64,000 nucleotides of DNA. Source: Planctomycetota bacterium (GTDB taxonomy: Bacteria > Planctomycetota > Phycisphaerae > UBA1845 > PWPN01). Location: the NCBI GenBank assembly GCA_022711465.1, contig JAKLEZ010000023.1, positions 1-64,000 on the forward strand, given 5' to 3'. The position numbers and the translations under genes are program-made. The notes under the pieces are model-generated. The model did not search any database, had not been told where the DNA came from, and worked only from the letters and a program-made list of their open reading frames with translations. This document shows positions 18,406 through 26,522 of this stretch, one piece after another. How positions within the stretch are numbered: the stretch's first letter is position 1; every line of letters begins with the position of its first letter.

Positions 18406-18465
18406 CTTTTCGAGCTGCGTGTCGTCGCCGAAGGCCCTTTCAAATGGCCGGAAACGCGGTATAAT
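18406..18465 (+). promoter_or_regulatory. 60-bp copy of the tRNA-Gly promoter region (copy E)
   Basis: The 60 bp ending in TATAAT (18460-18465) are identical to 32684-32743 of repeat copy B and nearly identical to the real tRNA-Gly promoter ending at 44523. Similarity stops exactly after TATAAT, so neither tRNA sequence nor palindrome is present. The TetR gene begins 69 bp downstream, so this promoter may drive it. Confidence 0.75.
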
Positions 18466-18533
18466 TTACGAACAATTCACCGGAAAAGTCGAAACGCCTG
18501 TAACCCGCCGATATTGGTGTTTGTAATACTAAC

Positions 18534-19178
18534 ATGAAAAGCACGACCCCAGCCCATCCGTACCGCCAAACGGCCCGAGCGGAATCCGCCGCGGCGACGG
18601 GAAGGCGGATTGTCGAGGCCTTTCTGGAACGATTGGGCGAACAGTGGTACGACGAGATTACGCTCGATTGGGTCGCCGATGAGGCTGGCGTCACCGTACA
18701 GACCGTCGTGCGGCGATTCGGGGGCAAAGCGGGGCTGCTCGGCGAAGCGATTCGCGAGATGGTGCGCCGTGCCAAGAAACGCCGCGCCGCTCCCCCAGGC
18801 GATCTGGAGCGGCTCGTCCGGAATTGGGTCGACGACTACGAGCGGACCGGCGACACGATCATCCGCCTGCTTGCGGTGGAGGGACGACACGCGGGGCTCC
18901 ACGAACACCTGACGCATGCACGCCGCCGACATCGCGCTGGGATCGCGAGGGCGTTCGCCGACGACCTGGGGCTGCTCGAAGCCAGTTCGCGACAGTCGGC
19001 ACTCGACGCGTTGGTCATCGCTACGGACGTGTGCACGTGGAAGCTACTACGCCGCGACATGGGCCGAGCCGTGGCCGGGACACGGGCCGCGATCACCGGC
19101 ATGATCCGCTCGACGCTCGCCGCGCATCAATCCGCCCAGAAAATCAACGATTCGAGAAAGAGAGGGCTTGGGCAGTGA
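18534..19178 (+). CDS. TetR/AcrR family transcriptional regulator
   Basis: 214 residues. N-terminal helix-turn-helix of TetR type (GRRIVEAFLERLG, ITLDWVADEAGVTVQTVVRR, FGGKAGLLGEAIREM), then an all-helical ligand domain of undefined specificity. The divergent spelling of the recognition helix (VTVQTVVRRFGGK) is typical of a TetR subgroup regulating hydrolases or dehydrogenases. It sits downstream of a duplicated tRNA promoter and 116 bp before a carboxylesterase, its probable target or operon partner. No palindromic operator was found in front of it. Confidence 0.82.
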   Translation: MKSTTPAHPYRQTARAESAAATGRRIVEAFLERLGEQWYDEITLDWVADEAGVTVQTVVRRFGGKAGLLGEAIREMVRRAKKRRAAPPGDLERLVRNWVDDYERTGDTIIRLLAVEGRHAGLHEHLTHARRRHRAGIARAFADDLGLLEASSRQSALDALVIATDVCTWKLLRRDMGRAVAGTRAAITGMIRSTLAAHQSAQKINDSRKRGLGQ

Positions 19179-19294
19179 TTGGTAGTGGGAGATGGCCCGA
19201 GTATTCGTGCAGTCCCTGCCCAAGCAAGAGGAGCATAAGGATGGATGTTCTGGCATCGAGAGGTCGCCCCAATCACCTAACCAGGAAGAGCGTG

Positions 19295-20929
19295 ATGATA
19301 CAGAGGATCGCGCTGGTCCTGTTTCACTTGGCGATACCCTTGGGCTTCGCGCGCGCGGCCCAAGAGGCTCAGACCAAGAAACCGACTGACGTTGAGGTCA
19401 CCTGTAAACCGAAGGAAAAGGTCGATGTCGGCGGTCAGACGGGCGAGCCGGATCGGGTCGAAATCGCCTCCGGCGTCATCGAGGGCCTCGGGTGGAAGGA
19501 TGGCGTCCGTGTCTTTCGGGGCATCCCGTTCGCCGAGCCCCCGGTGGGCGAACTCCGGTGGAGGGCGCCACAGCCGGTCAAGCCGTGGCGGGGCGTGCGA
19601 AAGGCGGACAAGTTCGGCCCCCCACCCATGCAGTTGTCGTTGGGCAAGTCGGTGAATGGCTTGAGTCCGAGCGAGGACAGCCTGTACCTAAATGTCTGGA
19701 CGGCCGCCAAGGACGCGACCGAGCGGCGGCCGGTGATGGTCTACATCTACGGGGGTGCCTTCAACGGTGGTGGGACGGGCGACTCCGTGACCGATGGGGC
19801 GAACTTCGCGAAGAAGGGCGTAGTCCTCGTCAACTTCAACCACCGCGTCGGCGTCTTCGGCTTCCTCGCCCACCCCGAACTGAGCCGGGAGAGCGGCAAG
19901 GGCTCCGGCTGCTACGGCATCCAGGACCAGATTGCCGCCCTGCGTTGGGTCAGGGAGAACATCGCGCAGTTCGGCGGCGATCCCGCGCGAGTCACCGTTT
20001 TCGGCCAGTCCTCGGGCGGCACGTCCGTCAGCATCCTCGCCCAATCGCCTCTGGCAGCGGGACTTTTTCAGCGGGCCATATGCCAGAGCGGTGGTGCGAT
20101 GGCACCCATCAAATCGACGCCGCACGAATCACCTGGACTGATTCAGTCGCTGCCGCTCGCGGAAGAGCAGGGCAAAAAGTTCCTGGCGAGCCTCGGGGTG
20201 AAGGATATCAAGGCGGCCCGTGCCCTGAGTGCCGACGCGGTCATGAAGGGCAACGCCGGCGGCCTGCCCTGGCCAGTGGCGGATGGCGAAACCATCGTCG
20301 GCGACCCCTACGAACTCTACCAGTCCGGCCGGTTCAACGACACGCCGGTGCTGGTCGGCATCAACTCCAACGACGGCGGCCTGCTCGGCTCGCCCAAGAA
20401 GACCCCGGCCGAGTTTGAGAAGCAGGTCCGCGATAGCTTCGGCGAGGACGCGGCGGCGTTCCTGGCCGCCTACCCGCACGCGACCGCGGCCGAAGCCTCC
20501 CGGTCCACACGCGACCTCATCCGCGATTCGCTCTTCGGCACGTCTTCCTGGGCCTGGGCCAAACTCCAGAGCGAAAAGGGCAAGCACAAGGCGTATCTCT
20601 ACTACTTCGACTACGGGGCTGCCCGGGGCGAGGCCGGCCACGGCTCCGAGGTCCCCTACGTCTTCGGCAACCTCAACCGATGGTTCCCGCCCAAGGCGAC
20701 GCCGGAGAACGTGGCGATGTCGGACACCATCATGTCCTACTGGGTCAACTTCGCCGCGAGCGGCGAGCCCAACGGGCCCGGCCTGCCGGTGTGGCCCGCC
20801 TTCGACGCCGAGGGAATGAAGGCGATGACCTTCGGCAAGTCGCCGCAGGCTGGCCCGACGCCGAATCTCGACAAGATCAAGGCATACGACGCCTGCTGGG
20901 CGCGCTTGCGGGAAAAGCGGCGTAAGTGA
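19295..20929 (+). CDS. type-B carboxylesterase/lipase
   Basis: 544 residues, with a signal peptide (MIQRIALVLFHLAIPLGFAR then AA). Alpha/beta-hydrolase hallmarks: GIPFAEPPVGELRW, EDSLYLNVW, YIYGGAFNGGG (oxyanion hole), FGQSSGG with nucleophile Ser about 239, and GHGSEVPYVFGN with the catalytic His. The usual acid motif DEG is replaced by NSNDGGLLG, so Asp rather than Glu would complete the triad. Start ATG 19295 (GTG 19292 also possible) with AGGAAG upstream. Exported esterase cleaving carboxylic esters, perhaps polysaccharide acetyl or feruloyl groups; the substrate is inference. Confidence 0.88.
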   Translation: MIQRIALVLFHLAIPLGFARAAQEAQTKKPTDVEVTCKPKEKVDVGGQTGEPDRVEIASGVIEGLGWKDGVRVFRGIPFAEPPVGELRWRAPQPVKPWRGVRKADKFGPPPMQLSLGKSVNGLSPSEDSLYLNVWTAAKDATERRPVMVYIYGGAFNGGGTGDSVTDGANFAKKGVVLVNFNHRVGVFGFLAHPELSRESGKGSGCYGIQDQIAALRWVRENIAQFGGDPARVTVFGQSSGGTSVSILAQSPLAAGLFQRAICQSGGAMAPIKSTPHESPGLIQSLPLAEEQGKKFLASLGVKDIKAARALSADAVMKGNAGGLPWPVADGETIVGDPYELYQSGRFNDTPVLVGINSNDGGLLGSPKKTPAEFEKQVRDSFGEDAAAFLAAYPHATAAEASRSTRDLIRDSLFGTSSWAWAKLQSEKGKHKAYLYYFDYGAARGEAGHGSEVPYVFGNLNRWFPPKATPENVAMSDTIMSYWVNFAASGEPNGPGLPVWPAFDAEGMKAMTFGKSPQAGPTPNLDKIKAYDACWARLREKRRK

Positions 20930-21020
20930 GAGGACGTGTCCAACGCCTGGTTGGTCGGGTTCAGAGTTTGATGCGCGAGTTGAAGGTAGTCTCAATTCCC
21001 TAGCCACGAGGAGTATCCTC

Positions 21021-21182
21021 ATGAACAAAGTCGCGTCGGTCGTATTCTGCCTGGCGGTGGTGTGCCTGTCCCCGTCCGCGGCCCTGAAGGGCCAGGACAA
21101 GAAACCGGCCAAGGTCGATGTCGCCGACACATGGACGGCGGAAGTCGAGCCAACGGTCATAGCCAGGGCCGTCCTCTCTTGA
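21021..21182 (+). pseudogene. truncated exported protein (signal peptide plus start of mature part)
   Basis: 53 codons with GAGGAG just upstream. Signal peptide MNKVASVVFCLAVVCLSPSA then ALKGQDKKPAKVDVADTWTA. Planctomycete proteins of this type continue with a beta-rich 'TWTAEVETPAGSGTPTFTF' region. Here the frame breaks off after TWTAEVEP. Its 3' end overlaps the 3' end of a minus-strand gene fragment, so both genes were cut at one junction near 21180. Confidence 0.5.
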
Positions 21183-21435
21183 CGCCAACCTGGAAGTCGC
21201 GTCCTTCCCAGCGCCCCTCGGTTATCCAGAAGAACGTAAAGCGGACCGGAGCACGCTGCTCCATCGATACCGGGATGTCCGCATACTCATGGCCGGTCCC
21301 GATGGGCGCGGAGTTCGTATCACGGGCTCGTCTCCACTCATCGTAGGTCCAGCGCAACCGGAATGCGAAAGCCGCCTGTATCCGCAGGTTCCTGCTCCGA
21401 CATGATCGAGACTCCTCACAGACTCGCCTCACCAC
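21157..21435 (-). pseudogene. C-terminal fragment of a GH15-type glucoamylase/glucan hydrolase
   Basis: The translated segment LRIQAAFAFRLRWTYDEW, then DTNSAPIGTGHEYADIPVSM, then RAPVRFTFFWITEGRWEGRD resembles the C-terminal beta-domain of glucoamylase-like proteins. The catalytic part is absent and the 3' end runs into the truncated exported ORF on the other strand. A frame remnant only. The family call is from memory. Confidence 0.5.
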
Positions 21436-21892
21436 ACCTATCTGCGATTAGGGGTCTGAACCGGGGGGCCCTTACTCGCACACAGGCAACGTCGCTTGGG
21501 AACCGGAGTGCCGTGAATGCGAGCCAAAAGCCTTCGGCGCAGCTTCGGCATGTCGCATACGTGCAGCGATACGCTCGATCTACCACTGCAACGTGCGTCT
21601 CGGGGTTGCCTGGACCCGCTAGCTGAATACCGCGCCTTGCTGCCGGCGGCCCCAGGTGTTCCACGAAGAACTGCCAGTGCCCAAGCCCAAAACCGGAGGA
21701 ACAGCCATCCTTCCAGAACACCTCCTGGCCTTCCTCACTGTACCCGACGATAACGAAACGCTCTTCTCCGAAATAGCCCAACTTGTGGTCGATCGAAATC
21801 GAGCGCAGTTCGGTCAACTCTACGAACTCGGGCGGCATCTGCACCTCGTCGCATGATTCTCCGCCGGGGTCGAGGAGGTTGTCCGGTTGCAT
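21416..21892 (-). CDS. hypothetical protein
   Basis: 158 residues. Start ATG 21892 is chosen because AAGGAG precedes it at good spacing; an upstream in-frame GTG at 21916 lacks a ribosome site. The central part looks like ordinary protein (PPEFVELTELRSISIDHKLG, YFGEERFVIVGYSEEG, GFGLGHWQFFVEHLGP). No signal peptide, membrane helix or recognised family. The Cys/Arg-rich C-terminal third looks less like genuine coding sequence, so the 3' end may be altered. Confidence 0.5.
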   Translation of the reverse strand: MQPDNLLDPGGESCDEVQMPPEFVELTELRSISIDHKLGYFGEERFVIVGYSEEGQEVFWKDGCSSGFGLGHWQFFVEHLGPPAARRGIQLAGPGNPETHVAVVDRAYRCTYATCRSCAEGFWLAFTALRFPSDVACVRVRAPRFRPLIADRCGEASL

Positions 21893-22003
21893 TGCTCCAC
21901 ACTCCTTCACGAACACGAACCATTTCGCCGCCGATAATGACTACACGGAGAGAAGCAAGCGTCCCTCTCGTTCGGCTCCGCAAGGGCTCATGCCAGGAGT
22001 CGC

Positions 22004-22603
22004 CTACTTATGCCCACAGCAACTGTGATGGGCAGATCCCGGTGGGATCGGCACCTGCCACTTGGCACAAAGCTCGTCGGCCAGCGCATGCAGTCGCTCG
22101 TGCGTGCCCTCGCCCATCTCCTCGCGTTCGACCTGCTCGAACGCGCGGACAAGCGCCTGCTGGTCGGCCGCCGTGAGCGCCACATCCGCCGTCGGGAACA
22201 GGCAATCGTCCTCTTTGTGGATGTGCTCGCTCAAGAGAACAACAAACTGCCGGGCGTGCTGGCAGAACCGCGTCTTGGCCTGGCTGTCGCCTTTCTCGGC
22301 TGCCGCGAGGCTCTCGTCCATGGCTCGCACATGGCTTCGCCCTTGCTCGTGCTCAGCCAGCAGGATGTCGATATTGCCCGGCGCACACCCGACACCCCGT
22401 TGCCGGGCCAGGGGAAAGAACTGTGCTTCTTCCTTGCCATGGTGGCAACGGTCGGCAAACCCACGCAAGAATTCAATCATCTTTCTGGCGGAACCTCCGT
22501 CCAGCGTGCCGCCTTTTTCGACCTGGTCGGCCGCTGTCGTCAGGCACTGCAAGACCCGCTTGATCACCCGGTGCTCTTCTCTCATGATGTCGGTCGCTTT
22601 CAT
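22004..22603 (-). CDS. hemerythrin-domain protein
   Basis: 199 residues of a four-helix hemerythrin HHE protein: MREEHRVIKRVLQCL, RCHHGKEEAQFFPLA, LLAEHEQGRSHVRAMDES and LLSEHIHKEDDCLFPTAD provide the His and Glu ligands of a di-iron site. Such proteins bind O2 or NO or sense oxidants. The C-terminus ends HHSCCGHK, an extra potential metal or redox-active tail. Start 22603 has AAAGGAG upstream. Last gene of a TetR - DUF6448 - hemerythrin operon, 40 bp after the DUF6448 gene. Confidence 0.88.
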   Translation of the reverse strand: MKATDIMREEHRVIKRVLQCLTTAADQVEKGGTLDGGSARKMIEFLRGFADRCHHGKEEAQFFPLARQRGVGCAPGNIDILLAEHEQGRSHVRAMDESLAAAEKGDSQAKTRFCQHARQFVVLLSEHIHKEDDCLFPTADVALTAADQQALVRAFEQVEREEMGEGTHERLHALADELCAKWQVPIPPGSAHHSCCGHK

Positions 22604-22643
22604 ATCGTTGCTCCTTTGCATGGGGGTTTCGTGTCTCGGGCCG

Positions 22644-23288
22644 TCACTCGCGCTTTGCATGCTGGTGCTCGGGCGCTGCTTCTGCCGCTTCATCATGGTG
22701 AACATGCTTCGTCGTCGCATGGGTACAGAGTCGCTCCACGTAATGCACGAACTGCACATACGCTTCGACGAACTCTCTACCTGACTCGACACTCTCATTC
22801 GCGTGCTTCTTCGTTTCGCTCGCCTTCGCAAAACGCTCGCGAATTCCCGCCGCCACGGCATCGGTCACCAACTTGACAAGACCGTCCACCGAATCACTGT
22901 CGAGGGCCTTGTCGCTCCCAACGACGGCCGGTCCCGCATCTGTGCCCGCAGGCTTCAATCCCGTATGGGGGGCACCTTCGCCTGCCCGGTGAATCCCCAC
23001 CAGGGTCTCAAATAAATACATGTCGGCCAGTTCCCGTGCGTCGGCGGCTTTGGTCCGGACCGCCATGGTCTTCTTGAACGCCTCGCGAATTTCCGTCTCC
23101 TGGTCCCTCTTAACCCACTTGAGGACCGGCGTGACTTCTCCCTTTTCGAGGGCCTGCTTCGCCGCCGCCACAACCGGGCCATCTATCGTGTCGCAGTGCC
23201 CCCAGGCGATTTGGGGAACAGACAAGACCGCCCCGATCCCGCCAACCACGCTCAGCAATGCCATCCAGCCCCGTGGTCTCCCACTCAT
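22644..23288 (-). CDS. DUF6448 family exported protein
   Basis: 214 residues with a signal peptide (GWMALLSVVGGIGAVLSVPQ then IAWG) followed directly by the family signature HCDTIDGPVVAAAKQALEKG, then VTPVLKWVKRDQETEIREAF and FETLVGIHRAGEGAPHTGLK. The C-terminus is His-rich (TKHVHHDEAAEAAPEHQHAK), suggesting metal binding. Start ATG 23288 with GGAAGGAG, 1 bp after the TetR stop, so translationally linked. Role unknown. Co-occurrence with hemerythrin suggests redox or metal homeostasis (inference). Confidence 0.85.
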   Translation of the reverse strand: MSGRPRGWMALLSVVGGIGAVLSVPQIAWGHCDTIDGPVVAAAKQALEKGEVTPVLKWVKRDQETEIREAFKKTMAVRTKAADARELADMYLFETLVGIHRAGEGAPHTGLKPAGTDAGPAVVGSDKALDSDSVDGLVKLVTDAVAAGIRERFAKASETKKHANESVESGREFVEAYVQFVHYVERLCTHATTKHVHHDEAAEAAPEHQHAKRE

Positions 23289-23289
23289 G

Positions 23290-23931
23290 TCATTTCTCCT
23301 TCCGTTTCGTTGCACCAGCCGCTCTTGCCTGTTTGACGGGCCGAATGGCGGCATCAAGAATCTGCCACGCACTCTCAGCGTGCCTCGTCACATCGAAATC
23401 GCCGTCGCTCAAGTCTCGCAACAACGCTGCGGGCTGAACGATACCCAGGAACATCGTGGAGACTGCTTCTGGCGTAAAACCCGAACAGACCTGCCCATTC
23501 TGTTGGCCTTGACGAGCGATCTCCGCAACCTGGCCGAGATACTCCCGAATTGTCTCGTACATGCGAGCTTTCCGACCGGAATGACCGTGGTGGAGTTCCT
23601 GTGAGAACACGACTCGTGGTATCCCCTGGTTCTCCCGCAGCAGCCGCACGTGACGGATCAGGAGACGATGCAGGTGATCCAAAGCCTCGGTGCTCTCCTC
23701 ACACACGGCTTTCACATTGCCGAGCAGGCGATCCCGAATCAGATCGAGGACCGCATCGAGTACCTCGTCCTTGCTGCTATAGTGCCGGTAGATCGCGGAC
23801 GGGACCACGCCGACCCGGCGGGCGACTCGGGCTACGCTGAGTCCCTTCATGCCCTGGCGGGCCACCAACCTCAACGCCGCCTCGGCGATTTGCTCCTGCC
23901 TGATCCGGGTACGCATTTTCGCGGCACGCAT
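23290..23931 (-). CDS. TetR/AcrR family regulator
   Basis: 213 residues from ATG 23931 (AAAGAGG upstream; an ATG at 23955 has no ribosome site and lies in the operator). HTH: RIRQEQIAEAALRLVARQGM, KGLSVARVARRVGVVPSAIY, RHYSSKDEVLDAVLDLI. The ligand domain is alpha-helical and of unknown specificity. First gene of the operon with DUF6448 and hemerythrin. A perfect palindrome immediately upstream makes autorepression of the whole operon likely. Confidence 0.88.
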   Translation of the reverse strand: MRAAKMRTRIRQEQIAEAALRLVARQGMKGLSVARVARRVGVVPSAIYRHYSSKDEVLDAVLDLIRDRLLGNVKAVCEESTEALDHLHRLLIRHVRLLRENQGIPRVVFSQELHHGHSGRKARMYETIREYLGQVAEIARQGQQNGQVCSGFTPEAVSTMFLGIVQPAALLRDLSDGDFDVTRHAESAWQILDAAIRPVKQARAAGATKRKEK

Positions 23932-23941
23932 CGTCACCTCT

Positions 23942-23961
23942 TTGTGAATGCTCATTCACAA
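23942..23961. promoter_or_regulatory. perfect palindromic TetR operator
   Basis: TTGTGAATG-CT-CATTCACAA, two 9-bp arms with a 2-bp spacer, 11 bp upstream of the TetR start at 23931. Length, symmetry and position are those of a TetR-family autoregulatory operator. Confidence 0.75.
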
Positions 23962-24077
23962 TGTAGGCGCGCTCCGGCTGGAAGTCGAGAGGTGCGAGAG
24001 ATGAATGACACTGCATCAGCGAACTGGGAGAAATGCGTTCTCGCACAGGCAGATCGACGTGGCTGGACCGCGCTTCT

Positions 24078-24191
24078 TCAGATCCTTACAAGTGCCAGCG
24101 TGTCCCAGTGGATATCAAACTCCCGGCACACGCTCCGCTTGCTCTGTCCGTCAACCAATACCCGTCGGCGGATCTCCGTCCACTTGTCCAT
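24078..24191 (-). pseudogene. IS21-family istA transposase, 5' remnant
   Basis: 37 codons starting MDKWTEIRRRVLVDGQSKRS and continuing VCREFDIHWDTL. This matches the extreme N-terminus and HTH of IS21 IstA transposases, where a MxxWTEIRRRVLVEGxSKR start is common. The frame then hits a stop and no further IstA sequence is seen. A relic of an insertion sequence; compare the istA 3' and istB 5' remnants at 39873-40201. Confidence 0.65.
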
Positions 24192-24499
24192 GTCTCGTAA
24201 CACCCTCTTCGCCCTCGCTGTGCCCGTACGCCAAACCGAATGTGAAACGTTCGGTATTGTCGCCGGAATTCACAGCCGAGGTGATCCAGGGCACTACGTT
24301 CTCGAACCGACCGTCGGCACCCGCCCGGGCGCCACGGTTTTCAACCGCCGTTTACACCGCGTCGAGCCTCAAACCTGGCTCTGTCCTTACACCTTCTTTA
24401 CGCCCGTTCGCCTGGTTTTTACGCCCTCCTGAATTGAGTTGCTGCATATTTGTAATGTGACCCGGCGGGTGTGGGCCCGACCGAAAAAGGATGCCGCTC
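24192..24499. other. gap upstream of the kdp operon
   Basis: About 300 bp with no recognisable gene. It should contain the kdp promoter and any KdpE site. A short A/T-rich stretch (24450-24460) is the only promoter-like composition; no consensus boxes were assigned. Confidence 0.35.
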
Positions 24500-24583
24500 A
24501 TGATCGAGATCGCCTTGTTGGGCGTCGTGCTTGTGTTTTTCGCTGGGTGCATCGGCCTCGTGATCGGATGCGAACGCTTGTAG
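24500..24583 (+). CDS. 27-residue membrane protein preceding kdpF
   Basis: MIEIALLGVVLVFFAGCIGL followed by VIGCERL: one hydrophobic helix and a short Cys-Glu-Arg-Leu end. AAGG at 24487-24490 sits at the correct distance from ATG 24500; an in-frame ATG at 24491 overlaps that site. It lies 13 bp before kdpF in the same direction, so it should be part of the kdp transcript. Tiny ORFs with a similar ending precede kdpF in some other operons (recollection). Role unknown, perhaps a stabilising subunit. Confidence 0.55.
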   Translation: MIEIALLGVVLVFFAGCIGLVIGCERL

Positions 24584-24596
24584 ATGAGGTGTGGCG

Positions 24597-24686
24597 ATGC
24601 TTTGTGACTACCTAATCGGGATTGTCGTCTCGATCGGTCTGCTGTTGTACTTGGCATACGCCCTGCTCCGCCCAGAGCGGTTTTGA
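24597..24686 (+). CDS. kdpF: KdpF, small subunit of K+-transporting P-type ATPase
   Basis: 29 residues: one membrane helix (YLIGIVVSIGLLLYLAYALL) ending in the KdpF signature LLRPERF. KdpF stabilises the KdpABC complex in the membrane. It lies 16 bp before kdpA. Confidence 0.85.
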   Translation: MLCDYLIGIVVSIGLLLYLAYALLRPERF

Positions 24687-24702
24687 ACAACGGGAGGCTT
24701 GC

Positions 24703-26430
24703 ATGACCACCAACGGATGGCTGCAGATCGGCCTGTACACGGGCCTGCTGCTCATTTTGGTCAAACCGCTGGGTTGGTACATGACCCGTGTGTTTAACGG
24801 AGAACCGACGCCGCTGGGCAGGCTGCTGAACCCGATGGAACGACTCATCTACCACGTCTGCGGCGTGGACGCGAGCCGCGAGCAGCACTGGGCCGCCTAC
24901 GCGGTCGGCATGTTGTTGTTCAACCTCGCCGGTGTCCTGATCCTGTACGGAATCCAACGCTTGCAGGGCCTGCTCTGGCTTAACCCGCAACACATGGCTG
25001 CCGTGCCACCCGATCTCGCGTTCAACACGGCCGTGAGCTTCACAACCAACACCAACTGGCAGGCATACTTTGGCGAAACGACCATGAGCTATCTCACGCA
25101 GATGGTCGGCTTGACGGTACAGAACTTCGTCTCGGCCGCCACAGGCATCGCCCTGGCCATCGCCTTGGTTCGCGGTTTTGCCCGCCACTCCGCCAACTCA
25201 CTCGGCAACTTCTGGGTGGACCTGACCCGCTGCGTGCTCTACATACTCGTGCCGCTATCGGTCGTGCTGGCCCTGCTGCTCGTCTGGCAGGGCGTGCCGC
25301 AAAATCTCAGACCCTACCTGTCGGCCACGACCCTCGAAGGTGCTACGCAGACGATTCCGCAGGGCCCGATGGCCTCACAGGAGGCGATCAAGCAGCTTGG
25401 CACAAACGGCGGCGGGTTCCTCAATGCGAACTGCGCGCACCCATATGAGAATCCCACGCCGCTCGCCAACCTGCTCAATATGATCGCGATCTTCGCCATC
25501 GGTGCCGGCCTGACCAACGTGTTCGGCCGGATGGTGGGTGATGAACGCCAAGGCTGGGCCATCCTCGCGACCATGCTGTTGTTGTTCCTGGCCGGGGTGA
25601 GCGTTCTGTACTGGGCGGAGGCGAAGGGCAATCCGGCATTCGCCGTGGCGGGCGTGGCCACGAGCGCAAGCGACCTGCAGGCCGGGGGCAACATGGAGGG
25701 CAAGGAAACACGGTTCGGAATTGCGAACTCGGCACTGTTCGCGACGGCAACAACGGATGCCTCGTGCGGTGCGGTCAACGGCATGCACGGCAGTTTCACC
25801 CCGCTGGGCGGCATGGTGCCGCTGGTCAACATCCTGCTCGGCGAGATCATCATCGGCGGCGTGGGCTCGGGGCTGTACGGCATGCTGATCTTCGCCGTGC
25901 TGACCGTTTTCATCGCCGGTCTGATGGTGGGTCGCACGCCTGAGTGCATCGGCAAGAAGATCGAGGCCAAGGAAGTCAAGATGGCAATACTCGCGGTGCT
26001 TGTGCCGCCCCTTTCCATCCTGTGCTTCAGCGCGATCGCGAGCGTGCACCCGGCTGGTCTCAAGGGGCCGCTCAATGCCGGACCGCACGGCTTCAGCGAG
26101 ATCCTGTACGCGTTCACTTCCGGAACGGGCAACAACGGCAGTGCATTCGCAGGACTGAACGCCAACACGCCTTTCTACAACCTGACCATCGGCCTGTCGA
26201 TGCTGATCGGCCGATTCGTCTACATCGTACCGATGCTCGCCGTGGCCGGGTCTCTAGTCGCCAAGCGAGGCGTACCGGCGTCGGCAGGCACGTTCCCCAC
26301 GCACGGGCCGATGTTCGTGATCCTGCTCACGGGTGTGATCCTCATCGTGGGAGGGCTGACGTTCTTCCCGGCCCTCGCGCTCGGGCCGATTGTCGAACAC
26401 CTGGCGATGGCGGCGGGAAAGGCATTCTGA
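24703..26430 (+). CDS. kdpA: KdpA, potassium-binding and translocating subunit
   Basis: 575 residues, the usual KdpA length, with about 10 membrane helices and four pore-loop repeats. Selectivity-filter-like segments are visible as SFTTNTNWQAY, GTNGGGFLNANCAHPYENPT, DASCGAVNGMHGSFTPLGGM and FTSGTGNNGSAFAG. Forms the high-affinity K+ entry pathway coupled to KdpB. Start ATG 24703 follows GGGAGG. Second structural gene of kdpFABC. Confidence 0.95.
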   Translation: MTTNGWLQIGLYTGLLLILVKPLGWYMTRVFNGEPTPLGRLLNPMERLIYHVCGVDASREQHWAAYAVGMLLFNLAGVLILYGIQRLQGLLWLNPQHMAAVPPDLAFNTAVSFTTNTNWQAYFGETTMSYLTQMVGLTVQNFVSAATGIALAIALVRGFARHSANSLGNFWVDLTRCVLYILVPLSVVLALLLVWQGVPQNLRPYLSATTLEGATQTIPQGPMASQEAIKQLGTNGGGFLNANCAHPYENPTPLANLLNMIAIFAIGAGLTNVFGRMVGDERQGWAILATMLLLFLAGVSVLYWAEAKGNPAFAVAGVATSASDLQAGGNMEGKETRFGIANSALFATATTDASCGAVNGMHGSFTPLGGMVPLVNILLGEIIIGGVGSGLYGMLIFAVLTVFIAGLMVGRTPECIGKKIEAKEVKMAILAVLVPPLSILCFSAIASVHPAGLKGPLNAGPHGFSEILYAFTSGTGNNGSAFAGLNANTPFYNLTIGLSMLIGRFVYIVPMLAVAGSLVAKRGVPASAGTFPTHGPMFVILLTGVILIVGGLTFFPALALGPIVEHLAMAAGKAF

Positions 26431-26522
26431 AAACAACACGTTGACGGGGTTGGGCCGTACACATGTTCACACACTTTCTTGGTATATCGGCCAAGAGCTG
26501 CCCGGTTGGAGGGACACCGCAC

